Shown here: positions 30,808 to 41,714 of the stretch, piece by piece
How positions within the stretch are numbered: the first letter of the stretch is position 1
Layout: each line of letters opens with the position of its first letter
DNA from: Moraxellaceae bacterium
GTDB lineage: Bacteria > Pseudomonadota > Gammaproteobacteria > Pseudomonadales > Moraxellaceae
Assembly (NCBI GenBank): GCA_029267635.1
Contig: JAJUIK010000007.1
Coordinates: 19,662 to 83,661, forward strand
Direction of reading: 5' to 3'
DNA: 64,000 bases
Made by a program: the position numbers and the translations under genes
Notes under the pieces: generated by a model
Database searches by the model: none
What the model saw: the letters and a program-made list of their open reading frames with translations, nothing else
What the model was told of the DNA's origin: nothing

Positions 30808-30836
30808 AAAGGCCCACCTATTTGTGAGCCTCTTTA
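30808..30836 (-). terminator. Terminator-like hairpin immediately 3' of the first initiator tRNA copy
   Basis: Minus strand AGAGGCTCACAAATAGGTGGGCCTTTTT: GGCTCAC/GTGGGCC stem with one G-U pair, followed by T-tract. Confidence 0.65.
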
Positions 30837-30842
30837 GAAACT

Positions 30843-30919
<77 letters not shown>

Positions 30920-31012
30920 TCAACGTGCAAAAAATTATAAACAAGTTTCACAAAAAGTCAATCTACATTTAACCATTTTGAAACTTTCAATTGCTCTACA
31001 CTGCAATTGAAT

Positions 31013-31089
<77 letters not shown>

Positions 31090-31131
31090 TCAATGTTTTT
31101 GCTGCTCACACTCAACGATCTGGTTCATCGT

Positions 31132-31216
31132 TGGTGCGGAAGGGGGGACTTGAACCCCCACGCCCGAAAGCACTACCACCTCAAGGTAGCGTGTCTACCA
31201 ATTCCACCACCACCGC
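31132..31216 (-). tRNA. leuU: tRNA-Leu (GAG)
   Basis: Minus strand GCGGTGGTGGTGGAATTGGTAGACACGCTACCTTGAGGTGGTAGTGCTTTCGGGCGTGGGGGTTCAAGTCCCCCCTTCCGCACCA; class II with long variable arm, anticodon GAG, encoded CCA. Confidence 0.93.
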
Positions 31217-31268
31217 AGCAGGACGCATTCTAGTCGCTTCCCCCATAAAAGGAAAGCACTAATTACGA

Positions 31269-31598
31269 TTATTCTGCGGTTTTCGGTGCAGTTGGTGAAG
31301 TTTCAGGCGATACGGTTTGTGCTGGTGCAGTACCACTCACACTTTTCAAGCTATACGCATCCGAAGTTTGCTGCTTGGCAAACACCGCCAGTGTCAAACT
31401 GGTAATAAAGAACAATGCCGTTAAAATTGCGGTTAAACGGGTGAGAAAATTACCCGAACCTGATGCACCAAAGACTGTAGCAGCACCGCCACCACCAAAA
31501 GAAGCTCCTGCATCAGCACCTTTACCGTGCTGCACCAAAATCAGTGCAATCATTAAAACGGCCAAGATAATATGTACCACGAGCACAAAGGTATGCAT
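31269..31598 (-). CDS. secG: Preprotein translocase subunit SecG
   Basis: 109 aa; VHIILAVLMIALILVQHGKGADAGASFGGGGAATVFGASGSGNFLTRLTAILTALFF. Confidence 0.96.
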   Translation of the reverse strand: MHTFVLVVHIILAVLMIALILVQHGKGADAGASFGGGGAATVFGASGSGNFLTRLTAILTALFFITSLTLAVFAKQQTSDAYSLKSVSGTAPAQTVSPETSPTAPKTAE

Positions 31599-31610
31599 GT
31601 GAACTCCTCG

Positions 31611-32408
31611 TTATTTTGTTTCTGCTGCAAATGCGCGCGCGATTTGGTAAAACGATGCTGCATTTAAAGATGCACCACCGACCAATGCGCCATTAATATC
31701 CGGACAAGCAGCCAACTCTACTGCATTTTCCGGCTTAACACTACCACCATACAAAATCGCAATCTCCGCTCCGGCAGGGGTAATTTGCTTTAAGCCTTCA
31801 CGAATTCTGGCATGCATGGCTTGTGCGTCTTGTGGAGAAGCGGTTTTACCGGTACCAATCGCCCAGATCGGTTCATAGGCAATGATCATCTGTTTTTGCC
31901 ACTGCTCGGCATTGACCACCACAGCCACATCACAAATCTGTTGCAGCACCACCTGATCGGCAATGCCCTGTTCACGCTGTTCCAGGCTCTCACCTACACA
32001 GTAAATCACGGTCAGGCCCGCAGTTAGGGCATTTTTGATTTTGGCCTGCAAAACGCTGACATCGTCCGCAAATAATTCACGACGTTCTGAATGCCCGACC
32101 AGAACATAATCAATCGCACTGTCTTTCAACAATTCGGCACTGACTTCACCCGTATAAGCACCGGTTCCTGCCACACGCGACACGTCTTGTGCCACCACAT
32201 GGACGGGACGTGCAGCATCCTGTAATTCAGCTTGAATATGAGTCAATGCAATAGCAATCGGGGCCACCGCCAAATGGCATTGTGCCGGATGAATTTCATT
32301 CTGGGCGAGTAATTGTTTGAATTGTTGCACCAGCTGTTTGGCTTCAGATTGCATTGGGTTCATTTTCCAATTGCCGACAACCCAAGGAATAATAGTCGAA
32401 CCCGACAT
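31611..32408 (-). CDS. tpiA: Triosephosphate isomerase
   Basis: [45 protein letters not shown]. Start chosen at MSGSTIIPW. Confidence 0.97.
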   Translation of the reverse strand: MSGSTIIPWVVGNWKMNPMQSEAKQLVQQFKQLLAQNEIHPAQCHLAVAPIAIALTHIQAELQDAARPVHVVAQDVSRVAGTGAYTGEVSAELLKDSAIDYVLVGHSERRELFADDVSVLQAKIKNALTAGLTVIYCVGESLEQREQGIADQVVLQQICDVAVVVNAEQWQKQMIIAYEPIWAIGTGKTASPQDAQAMHARIREGLKQITPAGAEIAILYGGSVKPENAVELAACPDINGALVGGASLNAASFYQIARAFAAETK

Positions 32409-32701
32409 ACTGCTTAACCTGTGATGAAAAATGCCCATATTCTACACGGAATTGGGATTTTTGAAGATAGTTTTTATCTGATAGCGCACAAGTTTTGCCG
32501 GGTTAAATCTGCGCAGCAAAATATATTCCGACGGAAAAGCAAAATTAATCAAATGAAAATTCGACTGGTTCCGGTTTTTATAGGATAGTAAGCAGGTGAC
32601 AGCATTTTCAGATATGGTATTTTTGCGCAACAAAAGTATAATTTTACCATACGAATTATAACCAAATTACCGTTCAACCTAAAACGAAGGCATGGTAAAG
32701 G

Positions 32702-34414
32702 ATGTCAGCATTGCAAGGATTTCCTAAATTTACAGGATTTATTCGCCGTTTGGTCGAAGAAGGTCATGTGTCTGCCGAAAACATGCGGAACGCGATCGAA
32801 CAGGCAAAAAAGGCCAAACAGGATATTGTTGCCTATTTAATCGAGCAACTGCGTCTTTCTCCTTTACTGGTAGCTGACACCATTTCCCGCGAATTTGGTG
32901 AACCGTTATTCGATCTCAATGTTTACGATACCTCACAGTTACCGCGTGATCTGGTCGAAGACAAACTGATTTCCCGACATCATATTTTGCCGTTGTTTAA
33001 CCGCGGCAACATCCTTTATGTGGCGACCAGCAACCCGACCAATATTGAGGCGATGGATGCCTTTCGTCTGAACAGCAAGCTCACAATTGAAACCGTCATT
33101 GTTGAACACAACAAACTGAGCAAACTGATCGAACAGCAATTTGCAGAAGAAGACAGTTTTAATTTTGGCGGTGAAGAACTCGACATTGACTTTGCCGATG
33201 ATACGCAAACTCAAGATAACGATGATGACAATAGCAGCCAAGAAGATGAAGCACCTATTGTCAAGTACATCAATAAATTACTGGTCGATGCCATTCGTAT
33301 GGGGGCTTCGGATTTACACTTCGAACCCTATGAAAAGACGTACCGCGTGCGTTATCGGGTGGATGGAGTACTGCGTCAAGTTGCAACTCCGCCTCTACAG
33401 TTGACTACCCGTTTAGCGTCACGTTTAAAAGTCATGTCACAAATGGACATTTCGGAAAAACGCGTGCCACAGGATGGCCGGATTAAGCTAAAACTGTCCA
33501 AAACCAAAGCGATCGATTTCCGTGTTAACTCTTTACCAACCCTGTTCGGTGAAAAGATTGTACTGCGTATTCTCGATCCATCGAGTGCCATGCTCGGGAT
33601 TGATGCGCTGGGCTATGAACCCGATCAAAAAGCGCTGTTTATGGAAGCGCTGGAAAAACCGCAAGGCATGTTATTGATTACCGGTCCAACGGGTTCAGGT
33701 AAAACCGTATCTTTATATACCGGTCTGAATATTCTCAACCGTGAAGACACCAACATTTCCACGGCAGAAGACCCGGTCGAGATTAACCTGGAAGGCATTA
33801 ACCAGGTCAACGTGAACAATAAAGTGGGGCTAACCTTTTCTGCAGCATTGAAGTCCTTCCTGCGTCAGGATCCAGACATCATCATGGTCGGTGAGATTCG
33901 TGACCTGGAAACCGCAGAAATTGCCATTAAAGCTGCACAAACCGGTCATATGGTGATGTCGACGCTACACACCAACAGTGCACCAGAGACACTCACCCGT
34001 TTGCGCAATATGGGCGTACCGTCTTTTAACATCGCCACGTCAGTCAATCTGGTAATTGCACAGCGTCTGGCACGGCGTTTATGCAGTCAATGTAAAGTCC
34101 CTGCTGAAATTCCAAGAAACAGTTTACTGGAAATGGGCTTTACCGAAGCAGATCTGGCCAATCCGGAATTCCAAATTTATCAGCCCGTAGGCTGCTCAGA
34201 ATGCCGCGAAGGCTATAAAGGCCGTGTGGGTGTTTATGAAGTGATGAAAGTCACACCTGAAATTTCAAAGATTATCATGGAAGATGGCAATGCATTAGAA
34301 ATTGCAGCGGCATCGGCAAATTCGGGGTTTGATAATCTGCGACGTTCAGGTTTAAAGAAAGTCATGCAAGGGGTTACTTCTCTCCAAGAAGTGAACCGCG
34401 TGACCAGTGAGTAA
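32702..34414 (+). CDS. pilB: Type IV pilus assembly ATPase PilB
   Basis: 570 aa; GspE/PilB motifs (LLITGPTGSGKTVSLYTGLNILN, AEDPVEINLEGINQVNV, FLRQDPDIIMVGEIRDLETAEIA). Confidence 0.96.
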   Translation: MSALQGFPKFTGFIRRLVEEGHVSAENMRNAIEQAKKAKQDIVAYLIEQLRLSPLLVADTISREFGEPLFDLNVYDTSQLPRDLVEDKLISRHHILPLFNRGNILYVATSNPTNIEAMDAFRLNSKLTIETVIVEHNKLSKLIEQQFAEEDSFNFGGEELDIDFADDTQTQDNDDDNSSQEDEAPIVKYINKLLVDAIRMGASDLHFEPYEKTYRVRYRVDGVLRQVATPPLQLTTRLASRLKVMSQMDISEKRVPQDGRIKLKLSKTKAIDFRVNSLPTLFGEKIVLRILDPSSAMLGIDALGYEPDQKALFMEALEKPQGMLLITGPTGSGKTVSLYTGLNILNREDTNISTAEDPVEINLEGINQVNVNNKVGLTFSAALKSFLRQDPDIIMVGEIRDLETAEIAIKAAQTGHMVMSTLHTNSAPETLTRLRNMGVPSFNIATSVNLVIAQRLARRLCSQCKVPAEIPRNSLLEMGFTEADLANPEFQIYQPVGCSECREGYKGRVGVYEVMKVTPEISKIIMEDGNALEIAAASANSGFDNLRRSGLKKVMQGVTSLQEVNRVTSE

Positions 34415-34444
34415 TAAAGTAGTATTTAAAATAAGGATAAAGTG

Positions 34445-35671
34445 ATGGCAGCGAAAAAAGCACAAATGATGCCGACTTTTAGCTATGACGGGGTCGATCG
34501 TAAAGGTGTCAAAATCAAAGGCGAGCTTCCTGCCCGCAATATGGCACTGGCCAAAGTGACGCTGCGCAAGCAAGGCATTACTATCAATAATATTCGGGAA
34601 AAGCGTAAAAATATTCTCGAAGGTTTGATGAAGAAGAAAGTGTCGACGCTGGACATCACCATCTTTACCCGCCAGCTGGCCACTATGATGAAAGCGGGTG
34701 TACCGTTGGTACAAAGTTTTGAAATTGTTGCAGAAGGACTGGACAATCCAGCGATGCGCGAAGTGGTACTCGGCATCAAGGGTGAAGTGGAAGGCGGTAA
34801 TACCTTTGCCGGTGCCTTACGCAAATATCCACAGTATTTCGACAAACTGTTCTGCTCGCTGGTGGAATCCGGTGAACAATCTGGTGCACTGGAAACCATG
34901 CTGGATCGTGTGGCGATCTATAAAGAAAAAAGTGAATTACTGAAACAGAAAATCAAAAAAGCCATGAAATATCCTGCGACTGTCATTGTGGTCGCAGTAG
35001 TTGTAACGATTATTTTGATGGTGAAAGTGGTCCCGGTCTTTGAAGATCTATTCACCTCATTTGGTGCTGATTTACCCGCATTCACCAAAATGGTGGTGAA
35101 TATGTCTGAATGGATGCAGAAATATTGGTTCCTGCTGATCATCGGCATTGGCGCAGCGATTGCCGGTTTTATGGAAGCGAAAAAACGCAGTCAGAAATTC
35201 CGCGATGCCTTGGATAAGATGGCCTTAAAACTGCCGATCTTTGGTGATCTGGTCTATAAAGCCATTATTGCCCGTTATAGCCGCACCTTATCAACGACTT
35301 TTGCTGCCGGTGTTCCACTCATTGATGCCTTGGAATCTACTGCCGGTGCAACCAATAATGTCATTTATGAACGTGCGGTAATGAAAATTCGTGATGATAT
35401 TTCTACCGGTCAGCAATTACAGTTTGCCATGCGTGCCACCAATCTATTCCCTCCAATGGCGGTACAAATGGTTGCCATTGGTGAAGAATCCGGTGCTCTT
35501 GATGCCATGCTGGATAAAGTCGCCACCCACTTTGAAAATGAAGTCGACAATGCAGTTGATGGTCTGACCGCGATGATGGAACCCTTGATTATGGCCATTC
35601 TGGGTATCTTGGTCGGTGGTCTAGTGGTTGCGATGTATCTTCCAATTTTCCAAATGGGTTCTGTGGTTTAA
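34445..35671 (+). CDS. pilC: Type II/IV secretion inner-membrane protein PilC
   Basis: About 408 aa GspF-domain protein (FTRQLATMMKAGVPLVQSFEIVAEG, TLSTTFAAGVPLIDALESTAGAT). Confidence 0.96.
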   Translation: MAAKKAQMMPTFSYDGVDRKGVKIKGELPARNMALAKVTLRKQGITINNIREKRKNILEGLMKKKVSTLDITIFTRQLATMMKAGVPLVQSFEIVAEGLDNPAMREVVLGIKGEVEGGNTFAGALRKYPQYFDKLFCSLVESGEQSGALETMLDRVAIYKEKSELLKQKIKKAMKYPATVIVVAVVVTIILMVKVVPVFEDLFTSFGADLPAFTKMVVNMSEWMQKYWFLLIIGIGAAIAGFMEAKKRSQKFRDALDKMALKLPIFGDLVYKAIIARYSRTLSTTFAAGVPLIDALESTAGATNNVIYERAVMKIRDDISTGQQLQFAMRATNLFPPMAVQMVAIGEESGALDAMLDKVATHFENEVDNAVDGLTAMMEPLIMAILGILVGGLVVAMYLPIFQMGSVV

Positions 35672-36531
35672 TGCAAGACTTCATTCAATACCTGATGGAT
35701 TACCCAACTGCGCTTTATCTCGTCGTTGGGGTTTTTAGTTTATGTATCGGCAGCTTTCTCAATGTGGTGATTTTACGCACCCCAAAAATCATGGAACAGC
35801 AATGGCATCAAGAATGTCAGCTACTATTGCATCCTGAACAGCCGATCATTGACCAGGATAAACTGAGCTTAAGCCATCCTGTCTCTACCTGTCCGAAATG
35901 CCACAGTCCGATTCGCTGGTATCAGAATATTCCGGTCATCAGCTGGTTGGTGCTACGTGGCAAATGTGGCAACTGCCAGAATCCGATTAGTGTACGTTAT
36001 CCTTTGATTGAGGTACTTACGGTCGCCTGTTCCCTGCTGGTGGTTGCTGTATGGGGTCCTACCCTGCAAATGCTATTTGGCTTGGTCCTGACCTGGGCCC
36101 TGATCGCACTGACCTTTATCGATTTTGACACCCAGTTATTGCCTGATCGTTTTACTTTACCGCTAGCAGCACTCGGCTTAGCCATTAACAGTTATGCCAT
36201 TTATACCTCACCTACTTCAGCGATCTGGGGCTATGTCATCGGCTTTTTATGCCTGTGGATCGTGTATTATCTGTTTAAGATCGTGACAGGCAAAGAAGGC
36301 ATGGGCTATGGTGATTTTAAATTGCTCGCCGCACTGGGTGCCTGGATGGGACCGATGCTGTTGCCACTCATCGTGCTCCTGTCATCATTGGTTGGCGCAA
36401 TCATCGGGATTATTTTGCTAAAAATCCGTAAAGAAAATCAGCCTTTTGCTTTTGGCCCCTATATTGCGATTGCTGGCTGGATTGCCTTTTTATGGGGTGA
36501 GCAGATCATGAAGGTGTATTTGGGAGGCTAA
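35671..36531 (+). CDS. pilD: Prepilin leader peptidase / N-methyltransferase PilD
   Basis: 286 aa; CPKCHSPIRWYQNIPVISWLVLRGKCGNC zinc motif and GMGYGDFKLLAALGAW aspartyl protease motif. Confidence 0.96.
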   Translation: MQDFIQYLMDYPTALYLVVGVFSLCIGSFLNVVILRTPKIMEQQWHQECQLLLHPEQPIIDQDKLSLSHPVSTCPKCHSPIRWYQNIPVISWLVLRGKCGNCQNPISVRYPLIEVLTVACSLLVVAVWGPTLQMLFGLVLTWALIALTFIDFDTQLLPDRFTLPLAALGLAINSYAIYTSPTSAIWGYVIGFLCLWIVYYLFKIVTGKEGMGYGDFKLLAALGAWMGPMLLPLIVLLSSLVGAIIGIILLKIRKENQPFAFGPYIAIAGWIAFLWGEQIMKVYLGG

Positions 36532-36532
36532 C

Positions 36533-37138
36533 ATGGCATTTATCTTGGGACTCACCGGCGGAATCGGCAGCGGCAAATCAGCGGCGAGTGCCTGGTTTGA
36601 GACCCAGGGAATCCATGTGGTAGATGCCGATGTAGTCGCACGTGAAGTGGTACAAATCGGCCAACCGACTTTACAGAATATTCGTTTGGCTTTTGGCGAC
36701 TGGGTATTGCTGAATAATGGTGAACTGAATCGTACTGCCTTACGCCATCATATTTTCCAGTTTCCTGAAGCACGTCAAACGCTGAATGAAATTACCCACC
36801 CTGCCATTCGCGCCTCGATCATTCAGCAGCTACAACAGGCCAGCAGCCCTTATGTCATCCTGGTTTCACCCTTGTTATTTGAAACCAATCAGCATGAACT
36901 CACGGATCATAACCTGCTGATCGACACCAGCGAAGAAATCCAGATCTTACGCGCCAGCAGCCGTGATGGGCAAACGCCAGAGCAGATCCGCAACATTATT
37001 GCCGCACAGATGTCACGCCAACAAAAAATTGCCATGGCAGATGACATTGTCACCAATGATGGTCATCTTGAGCATCTTTACGCACAACTGATGCCTTTAC
37101 ACGAACTCTATCTTTTTAGGGCAGAAAAACAAACTTAA
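36533..37138 (+). CDS. coaE: Dephospho-CoA kinase
   Basis: 201 aa; FILGLTGGIGSGKSAAS, VVDADVVAREVV; the usual pilD neighbour. Confidence 0.95.
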   Translation: MAFILGLTGGIGSGKSAASAWFETQGIHVVDADVVAREVVQIGQPTLQNIRLAFGDWVLLNNGELNRTALRHHIFQFPEARQTLNEITHPAIRASIIQQLQQASSPYVILVSPLLFETNQHELTDHNLLIDTSEEIQILRASSRDGQTPEQIRNIIAAQMSRQQKIAMADDIVTNDGHLEHLYAQLMPLHELYLFRAEKQT

Positions 37139-37140
37139 TC

Positions 37141-38052
37141 CTATGGCTGTTTTTGGGATTCCAACTGCTGGCTCAAACTGTCTTTATGACGCCAGCGCCA
37201 TGGCTGTAGCGCACCGATACTCATCCCAATCAGCCCAGATAAAATAGCCGGGCTCAGCGGTTCATTTAATAAAGGCACAGCCAGCAAAGCTGCAATAAAC
37301 GGCGCAAGCGTCACAATGCTTCCGGTTTTAAATGCACCCAACCGTTCGATCGCAGCGACATAAGTCAGGGTTGCAATAATCACCACAAAAATACCATGAA
37401 AAATGGTTTGAATGAGCAAATGGATCGGTTCAGGTTCAGTCAGATGTTTCGGAATAAACAGCAGATAAACCGGCAAATAAATGATCGCCGACCAGATCGC
37501 CACACTGGCCATACTATGCCAGGCCGACAATTTCCACTGCTTGAGCAATACGGTAAAAATCCCCCACCAGATTGCGCTGATAAACAGTAATACATCCCCT
37601 TTGCCAAAGGCATGACTACTGCTTTGTGAAATCAGAAAACTCATCATGGCCAGCGCAGTTAACATAATCGACAGGCTGATCCAGGTGTGTTTATCGAAGG
37701 GCTGTTTAAACAGCAGCCATGCCGCGATGGCTGTGGTCAGCGGAATACAGCCATTGAGAAAAATTGCGGCATGTGCCGCCGGCGCATACAAAAAAGCAGT
37801 ATAGGCCGTCAGACAATAGCCCACGCCACCAATGAGCGCTAGAATGACGGCTTCTTTTTTCCACAAAAATGCCGTATCTTTTTTATACAACAGGATTGGC
37901 ATCAGGATTAAAAATGCCAAGCCAAAACGCAAGGCGGTAATATCCCAGGCGCTAATCTCCCACTGGGTATTTAAACGCGAAAAGAGGGTGAATCCTCCCC
38001 AAATACACATGGTAATGGCAATAAAAAGATAACCTTGGGTTCGGGGAGACAT
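37141..38052 (-). CDS. EamA/DMT-superfamily transporter
   Basis: 303 aa polytopic protein with two EamA-like repeats (ALRFGLAFLILMPILLYKK; LAPFIAALLAVPLLNEPLSPAILSGLIGMSIGA). Confidence 0.85.
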   Translation of the reverse strand: MSPRTQGYLFIAITMCIWGGFTLFSRLNTQWEISAWDITALRFGLAFLILMPILLYKKDTAFLWKKEAVILALIGGVGYCLTAYTAFLYAPAAHAAIFLNGCIPLTTAIAAWLLFKQPFDKHTWISLSIMLTALAMMSFLISQSSSHAFGKGDVLLFISAIWWGIFTVLLKQWKLSAWHSMASVAIWSAIIYLPVYLLFIPKHLTEPEPIHLLIQTIFHGIFVVIIATLTYVAAIERLGAFKTGSIVTLAPFIAALLAVPLLNEPLSPAILSGLIGMSIGALQPWRWRHKDSLSQQLESQKQP

Positions 38053-38083
38053 ACGTTCAACTGTATTGAAAGAAATTTAAAGA

Positions 38084-38830
38084 TTAAGTATTACGCTGGC
38101 GACAGGCTTCATACAAGGCCATACCAGTCGCAACACTGACATTCAGACTTTGCAGATTACCGGCCATTGGAATATACACCGTCTGGTCACATTGCGACTG
38201 GGTAATCGGACGCAAACCCGTATCTTCCGCGCCCATCACAATTACCACTGCACCGGAAAAATCACATTGCTGTAGTGGCAAGGCTTTTTCATCCAGCATG
38301 GTACCAATCACCCGAACATGACTGGTTTCCTTGATGTGGGCCAAAGTACGTGCCAGATTGGTGACCTGAATAAACTGCACTTTTTCTGCACCACCTGCCG
38401 CAACTTTACGTGCAGTGGGCGTCAGGCTGGCGGAACGGTCACGTGGCACAATCACGGCTTGTACGCCCATTGCAGCCGCGGTACGAATACAGGCACCCAG
38501 GTTATGCGGATCAGTCACCTGATCCAAAGCTAGCAGCAATACATCCGGATTTTGTTCCAGCAACTGATCCAGGTCTTTTTCATTTAACACCGGATGAGGA
38601 CGGACCGCTGCCACCACACCCTGGTGGAAAGGTAAACCTGCCAGTTTTTCCAGACTGTCACGACTGGCTTTTTGCACACTAATGCCAAACGGTTCCGCCA
38701 GTTGCAGAATACGTTGCAAACGCTGGTCATCACGACCTTTCAAGGTAAACAGGGTTAATACCCGTTCAGGCTCAAGTTCTAATAATGACTCCACCGAGTG
38801 AACGCCATAATAATATTCAGGTTTAGCCAT
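38084..38830 (-). CDS. rlmB: 23S rRNA (guanosine-2'-O-)-methyltransferase RlmB
   Basis: 248 aa SpoU family; LALDQVTDPHNLGACIRTAAAMG, VVIVMGAEDTGLRP, IPMAGNLQSLNVSVATGMALYE. Confidence 0.95.
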   Translation of the reverse strand: MAKPEYYYGVHSVESLLELEPERVLTLFTLKGRDDQRLQRILQLAEPFGISVQKASRDSLEKLAGLPFHQGVVAAVRPHPVLNEKDLDQLLEQNPDVLLLALDQVTDPHNLGACIRTAAAMGVQAVIVPRDRSASLTPTARKVAAGGAEKVQFIQVTNLARTLAHIKETSHVRVIGTMLDEKALPLQQCDFSGAVVIVMGAEDTGLRPITQSQCDQTVYIPMAGNLQSLNVSVATGMALYEACRQRNT

Positions 38831-38864
38831 GAACGACCTCTAACATAACAACAGGACAAAATAA

Positions 38865-38897
38865 AAATCCTGCAAAGCCAGCTTCACAGGATTTTTT
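38865..38897 (-). terminator. Rho-independent terminator after ppnP
   Basis: AATCCTG...CAGGATT inverted repeat bordered by A/T tracts between two minus-strand genes. Confidence 0.65.
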
Positions 38898-38934
38898 GGA
38901 ATGCTTTAGTTTAACCGATTCGGCTGCAGATTTC

Positions 38935-39261
38935 TTAGCCTTCTAAATGGCAAACGTAATCGAGCACTTCATCCGTTTCAATTTTAAATTTGCTGTTACC
39001 TGGTACATAAAACGACTGACCGGCACGGAACAATTCACTGGTTTCGCTGTCCGCGATTTTGACACGGCATTCACCCGAAATAATTTCCATACGTTCCGGT
39101 ACATGCGTTTCAAATGTCAAAGGCTGCTCGGTCGGTAAAATCACCCCTAAGGTTTTCTTCGTTCCATCTTCAAATTGCACTGTGTGGCTAATACACATGC
39201 CACCAAAATAGACATTTGATTTTTTCACCACAGATACATGATCAAACTGAGCTGAACTCAT
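38935..39261 (-). CDS. ppnP: Pyrimidine/purine nucleoside phosphorylase (PpnP/YaiE family)
   Basis: Small cupin; [55 protein letters not shown]. Confidence 0.92.
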   Translation of the reverse strand: MSSAQFDHVSVVKKSNVYFGGMCISHTVQFEDGTKKTLGVILPTEQPLTFETHVPERMEIISGECRVKIADSETSELFRAGQSFYVPGNSKFKIETDEVLDYVCHLEG

Positions 39262-39706
39262 GCGTATTCTCCAAATCACGCCATATTCTAGACACTTATG
39301 CGAGCTAGTTTAATTGTGCTGTTATAACTAATCAATCGCTGTTTCAACAATAGCGCATGACTATTGTCCATCTCTTTAGTTGTAGGACTCACAGGTCTGT
39401 TGACCTATTGCATAATTTGTCGCATAAATCACGTCCGCAAAGCATAAATTTCTGCTTTGCCTTTAAATGTCAGAAAGCAAGATTTTAAATTTTTGTAGCG
39501 CTAAAAATGCTAAATTTTTCTTTTGATCTTTCCTCTAAAATCAATGGATCATCTGGCTGAACCGTAGGGAGTGAAACCGTCCAATTTATTTTTGTAAAAA
39601 ATGACAATCGGTTAAAATTTCCTGTATCTTCAATCATGTGGTCGCTTGATCTACCCACAAAACCCCTCTATCTTAAAACAAAACTTTTCGCAATGCGGAT
39701 GCGTTT

Positions 39707-41368
39707 ATGCTGACCCATTTAACTCTGATCAATTTTGCCCTCGCCGAACATCTTGCGATTGATATTGAACCCGGTTTTAACGTTCTGACCGGTGAAACCG
39801 GTGCCGGCAAGTCACTGTTATTGGATGCATTATCGGCCTGTCTGGGCGAACGCACCGATACCAATTATGTGCGTTATGGTGCAGACAAAGCCGATGTCAC
39901 CGCGATCTTCAGTTATCATGAACAGAGCCCTGAAGCCCAGTGGCTAGCGACACACGAACTGGCAGATGAATCCGGAGAAATTCATTTACGCCGGGTGATT
40001 TTTGCCACCGGTCGCAGTAAAGCCTGGATCAATGGTCGTCCAAGCAGTCTAGCGGAATTAAAAGAAATCGGCCGTTTATTGGTCCAACTCTATAGCCAGC
40101 ATAGTCAGCAGCAACTACTCGAACCGCCTTATCCAAAACACTGGCTAGACCGTTACAGCAATTTTTATCAACCGGCGCAAGAGGTACGTGACGCCTATAG
40201 TCACTGGCAAAAAAATATCCGACAACATCAAGCGGCACTGGATGCCCAGGCTACGCGCAAACAGCGCATTGAAACTCTGGAATTACAACTCGAAGAACTG
40301 GAAGAACTGGTACAGGTCGACTATTCCGAAATTGAGCAGGAATTTGACCGGCTCAGCCACCATGAACATATCATGCAGGATTGCAGCTATAGCCTGAATG
40401 CCCTGGATGAAGCAGAACAAAACATCACTCAGGAAATTTCCTCGATGATTCGCCGTCTGGAATCGCATGCCGGACGCAGTGAACAGCTTGCGGAAATTCA
40501 TGCCTCGTTACTCAATGCACAAAGTGAAATTGAAGACGCCACAGCCAATTTACGCCAGTTCATTGACCGGCAGAGTTTTGACCCGGAACGCATGGAAGAA
40601 CTCAATTCACAACTGGAAATCTTCCATCGTCTGGCACGCAAGTACCGTACCCAACCTGAAGCTTTAAAAGCCGAATATCAGAGCTGGCAAGCCGAACTGG
40701 AACAGTTGCATCAACTGGAAGACCCGGAAACCCTGGCTGAACAAGTGGAAATTGCACATCAGGACTTTTTAACCAAGGCACAGCATCTGGATGAGATTCG
40801 TCGTGCTGCGGCAATTCCGCTCGCCAGACAGCTGACCGAACAGGTCAAGCAACTCGCCCTACCCGAAGCTTATTTTGAATTTAAATTTGAACCGCTGGAA
40901 CAGGTTTCCGCCGAAGGTTTGAGTTTTATTCAATTGTTGTTTACGGCCAATAAGGGCATTCCGGCACAACCGCTGGCGCGGGTGGCCTCAGGTGGTGAAC
41001 TGTCCCGTATTGCCTTGGTGATGCAGGTGATGAATGCCGAAAAAACCGAAGCTGAAGTTCTGGTCTTTGATGAAATTGATGTCGGGATCAGTGGTGGTAC
41101 CGCCGAAATCGTTGGACGCCTGCTTGGCGGTTTGGGACAGCATGTACAAATTCTCTGTATTACCCATCAAGCCCAAGTCGCGGCACAATCCGACCAGCAT
41201 TTACTGGTCAGAAAATTACAGACCGATCCAGCCAGCAGCACCATTATCGAACTGGATGAAGAACAGCGAATTATGGAACTGGCAAGAATGACAGGTGGGA
41301 TTGAAATCAGTGACACCACACTGCAACATGCCAAACAGTTACGTCAATTAAAATTTCAGCAAGCCTAA
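39707..41368 (+). CDS. recN: DNA repair protein RecN
   Basis: 553 aa SMC-like protein; MLTHLTLINFALAEHLAIDIEPGFNVLTGETGAGKSLLLDAL, VASGGELSRIALVMQV, LVFDEIDVGISGGTAE. Confidence 0.96.
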   Translation: MLTHLTLINFALAEHLAIDIEPGFNVLTGETGAGKSLLLDALSACLGERTDTNYVRYGADKADVTAIFSYHEQSPEAQWLATHELADESGEIHLRRVIFATGRSKAWINGRPSSLAELKEIGRLLVQLYSQHSQQQLLEPPYPKHWLDRYSNFYQPAQEVRDAYSHWQKNIRQHQAALDAQATRKQRIETLELQLEELEELVQVDYSEIEQEFDRLSHHEHIMQDCSYSLNALDEAEQNITQEISSMIRRLESHAGRSEQLAEIHASLLNAQSEIEDATANLRQFIDRQSFDPERMEELNSQLEIFHRLARKYRTQPEALKAEYQSWQAELEQLHQLEDPETLAEQVEIAHQDFLTKAQHLDEIRRAAAIPLARQLTEQVKQLALPEAYFEFKFEPLEQVSAEGLSFIQLLFTANKGIPAQPLARVASGGELSRIALVMQVMNAEKTEAEVLVFDEIDVGISGGTAEIVGRLLGGLGQHVQILCITHQAQVAAQSDQHLLVRKLQTDPASSTIIELDEEQRIMELARMTGGIEISDTTLQHAKQLRQLKFQQA

Positions 41369-41385
41369 CTTTATTCAACTTACAG

Positions 41386-41424
41386 AAAAAATCCCCTTAC
41401 TGTTCGTTCAGTGGGGGATTTTTT
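41386..41424 (+). terminator. Rho-independent terminator after recN
   Basis: aaaaaatccccttactgttcgttcagtgggggattttttat: AATCCCC.../...GGGGATT stem with T-tract. Confidence 0.75.
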
Positions 41425-41714
41425 ATGGCGTGAGAAAAATGATAAGCACTTGCTGGGTTTAGATAAATAAAATCGAATCACACCTCTTTAAAGTTCTAAA
41501 ATCAAAAAATCCATATTCAACTTAGCTCCTCTAAAATAACGATAGTGTTTCAATCGTGTATTTGTTCTCCTGAGTCAAGTTGTCAGCGTGCTGTTTTTAT
41601 GGGATAAGTAAAGATAAGGAATCGTCAGTTCCTGTGATTGAAATCAGGCCGCTTGCCTCCATTGATGACTTTCACAGACTGCAAAAATATGCTGATTTTA
41701 GGAGAACAGCTTAG

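Noticed and set aside
39437-39457. AAAGCA...TGCTTT inverted repeat upstream of recN as an SOS-type operator
   Set aside because: Does not match a LexA box, and Acinetobacter lacks a canonical LexA; single weak palindrome in a 400-bp intergenic region.
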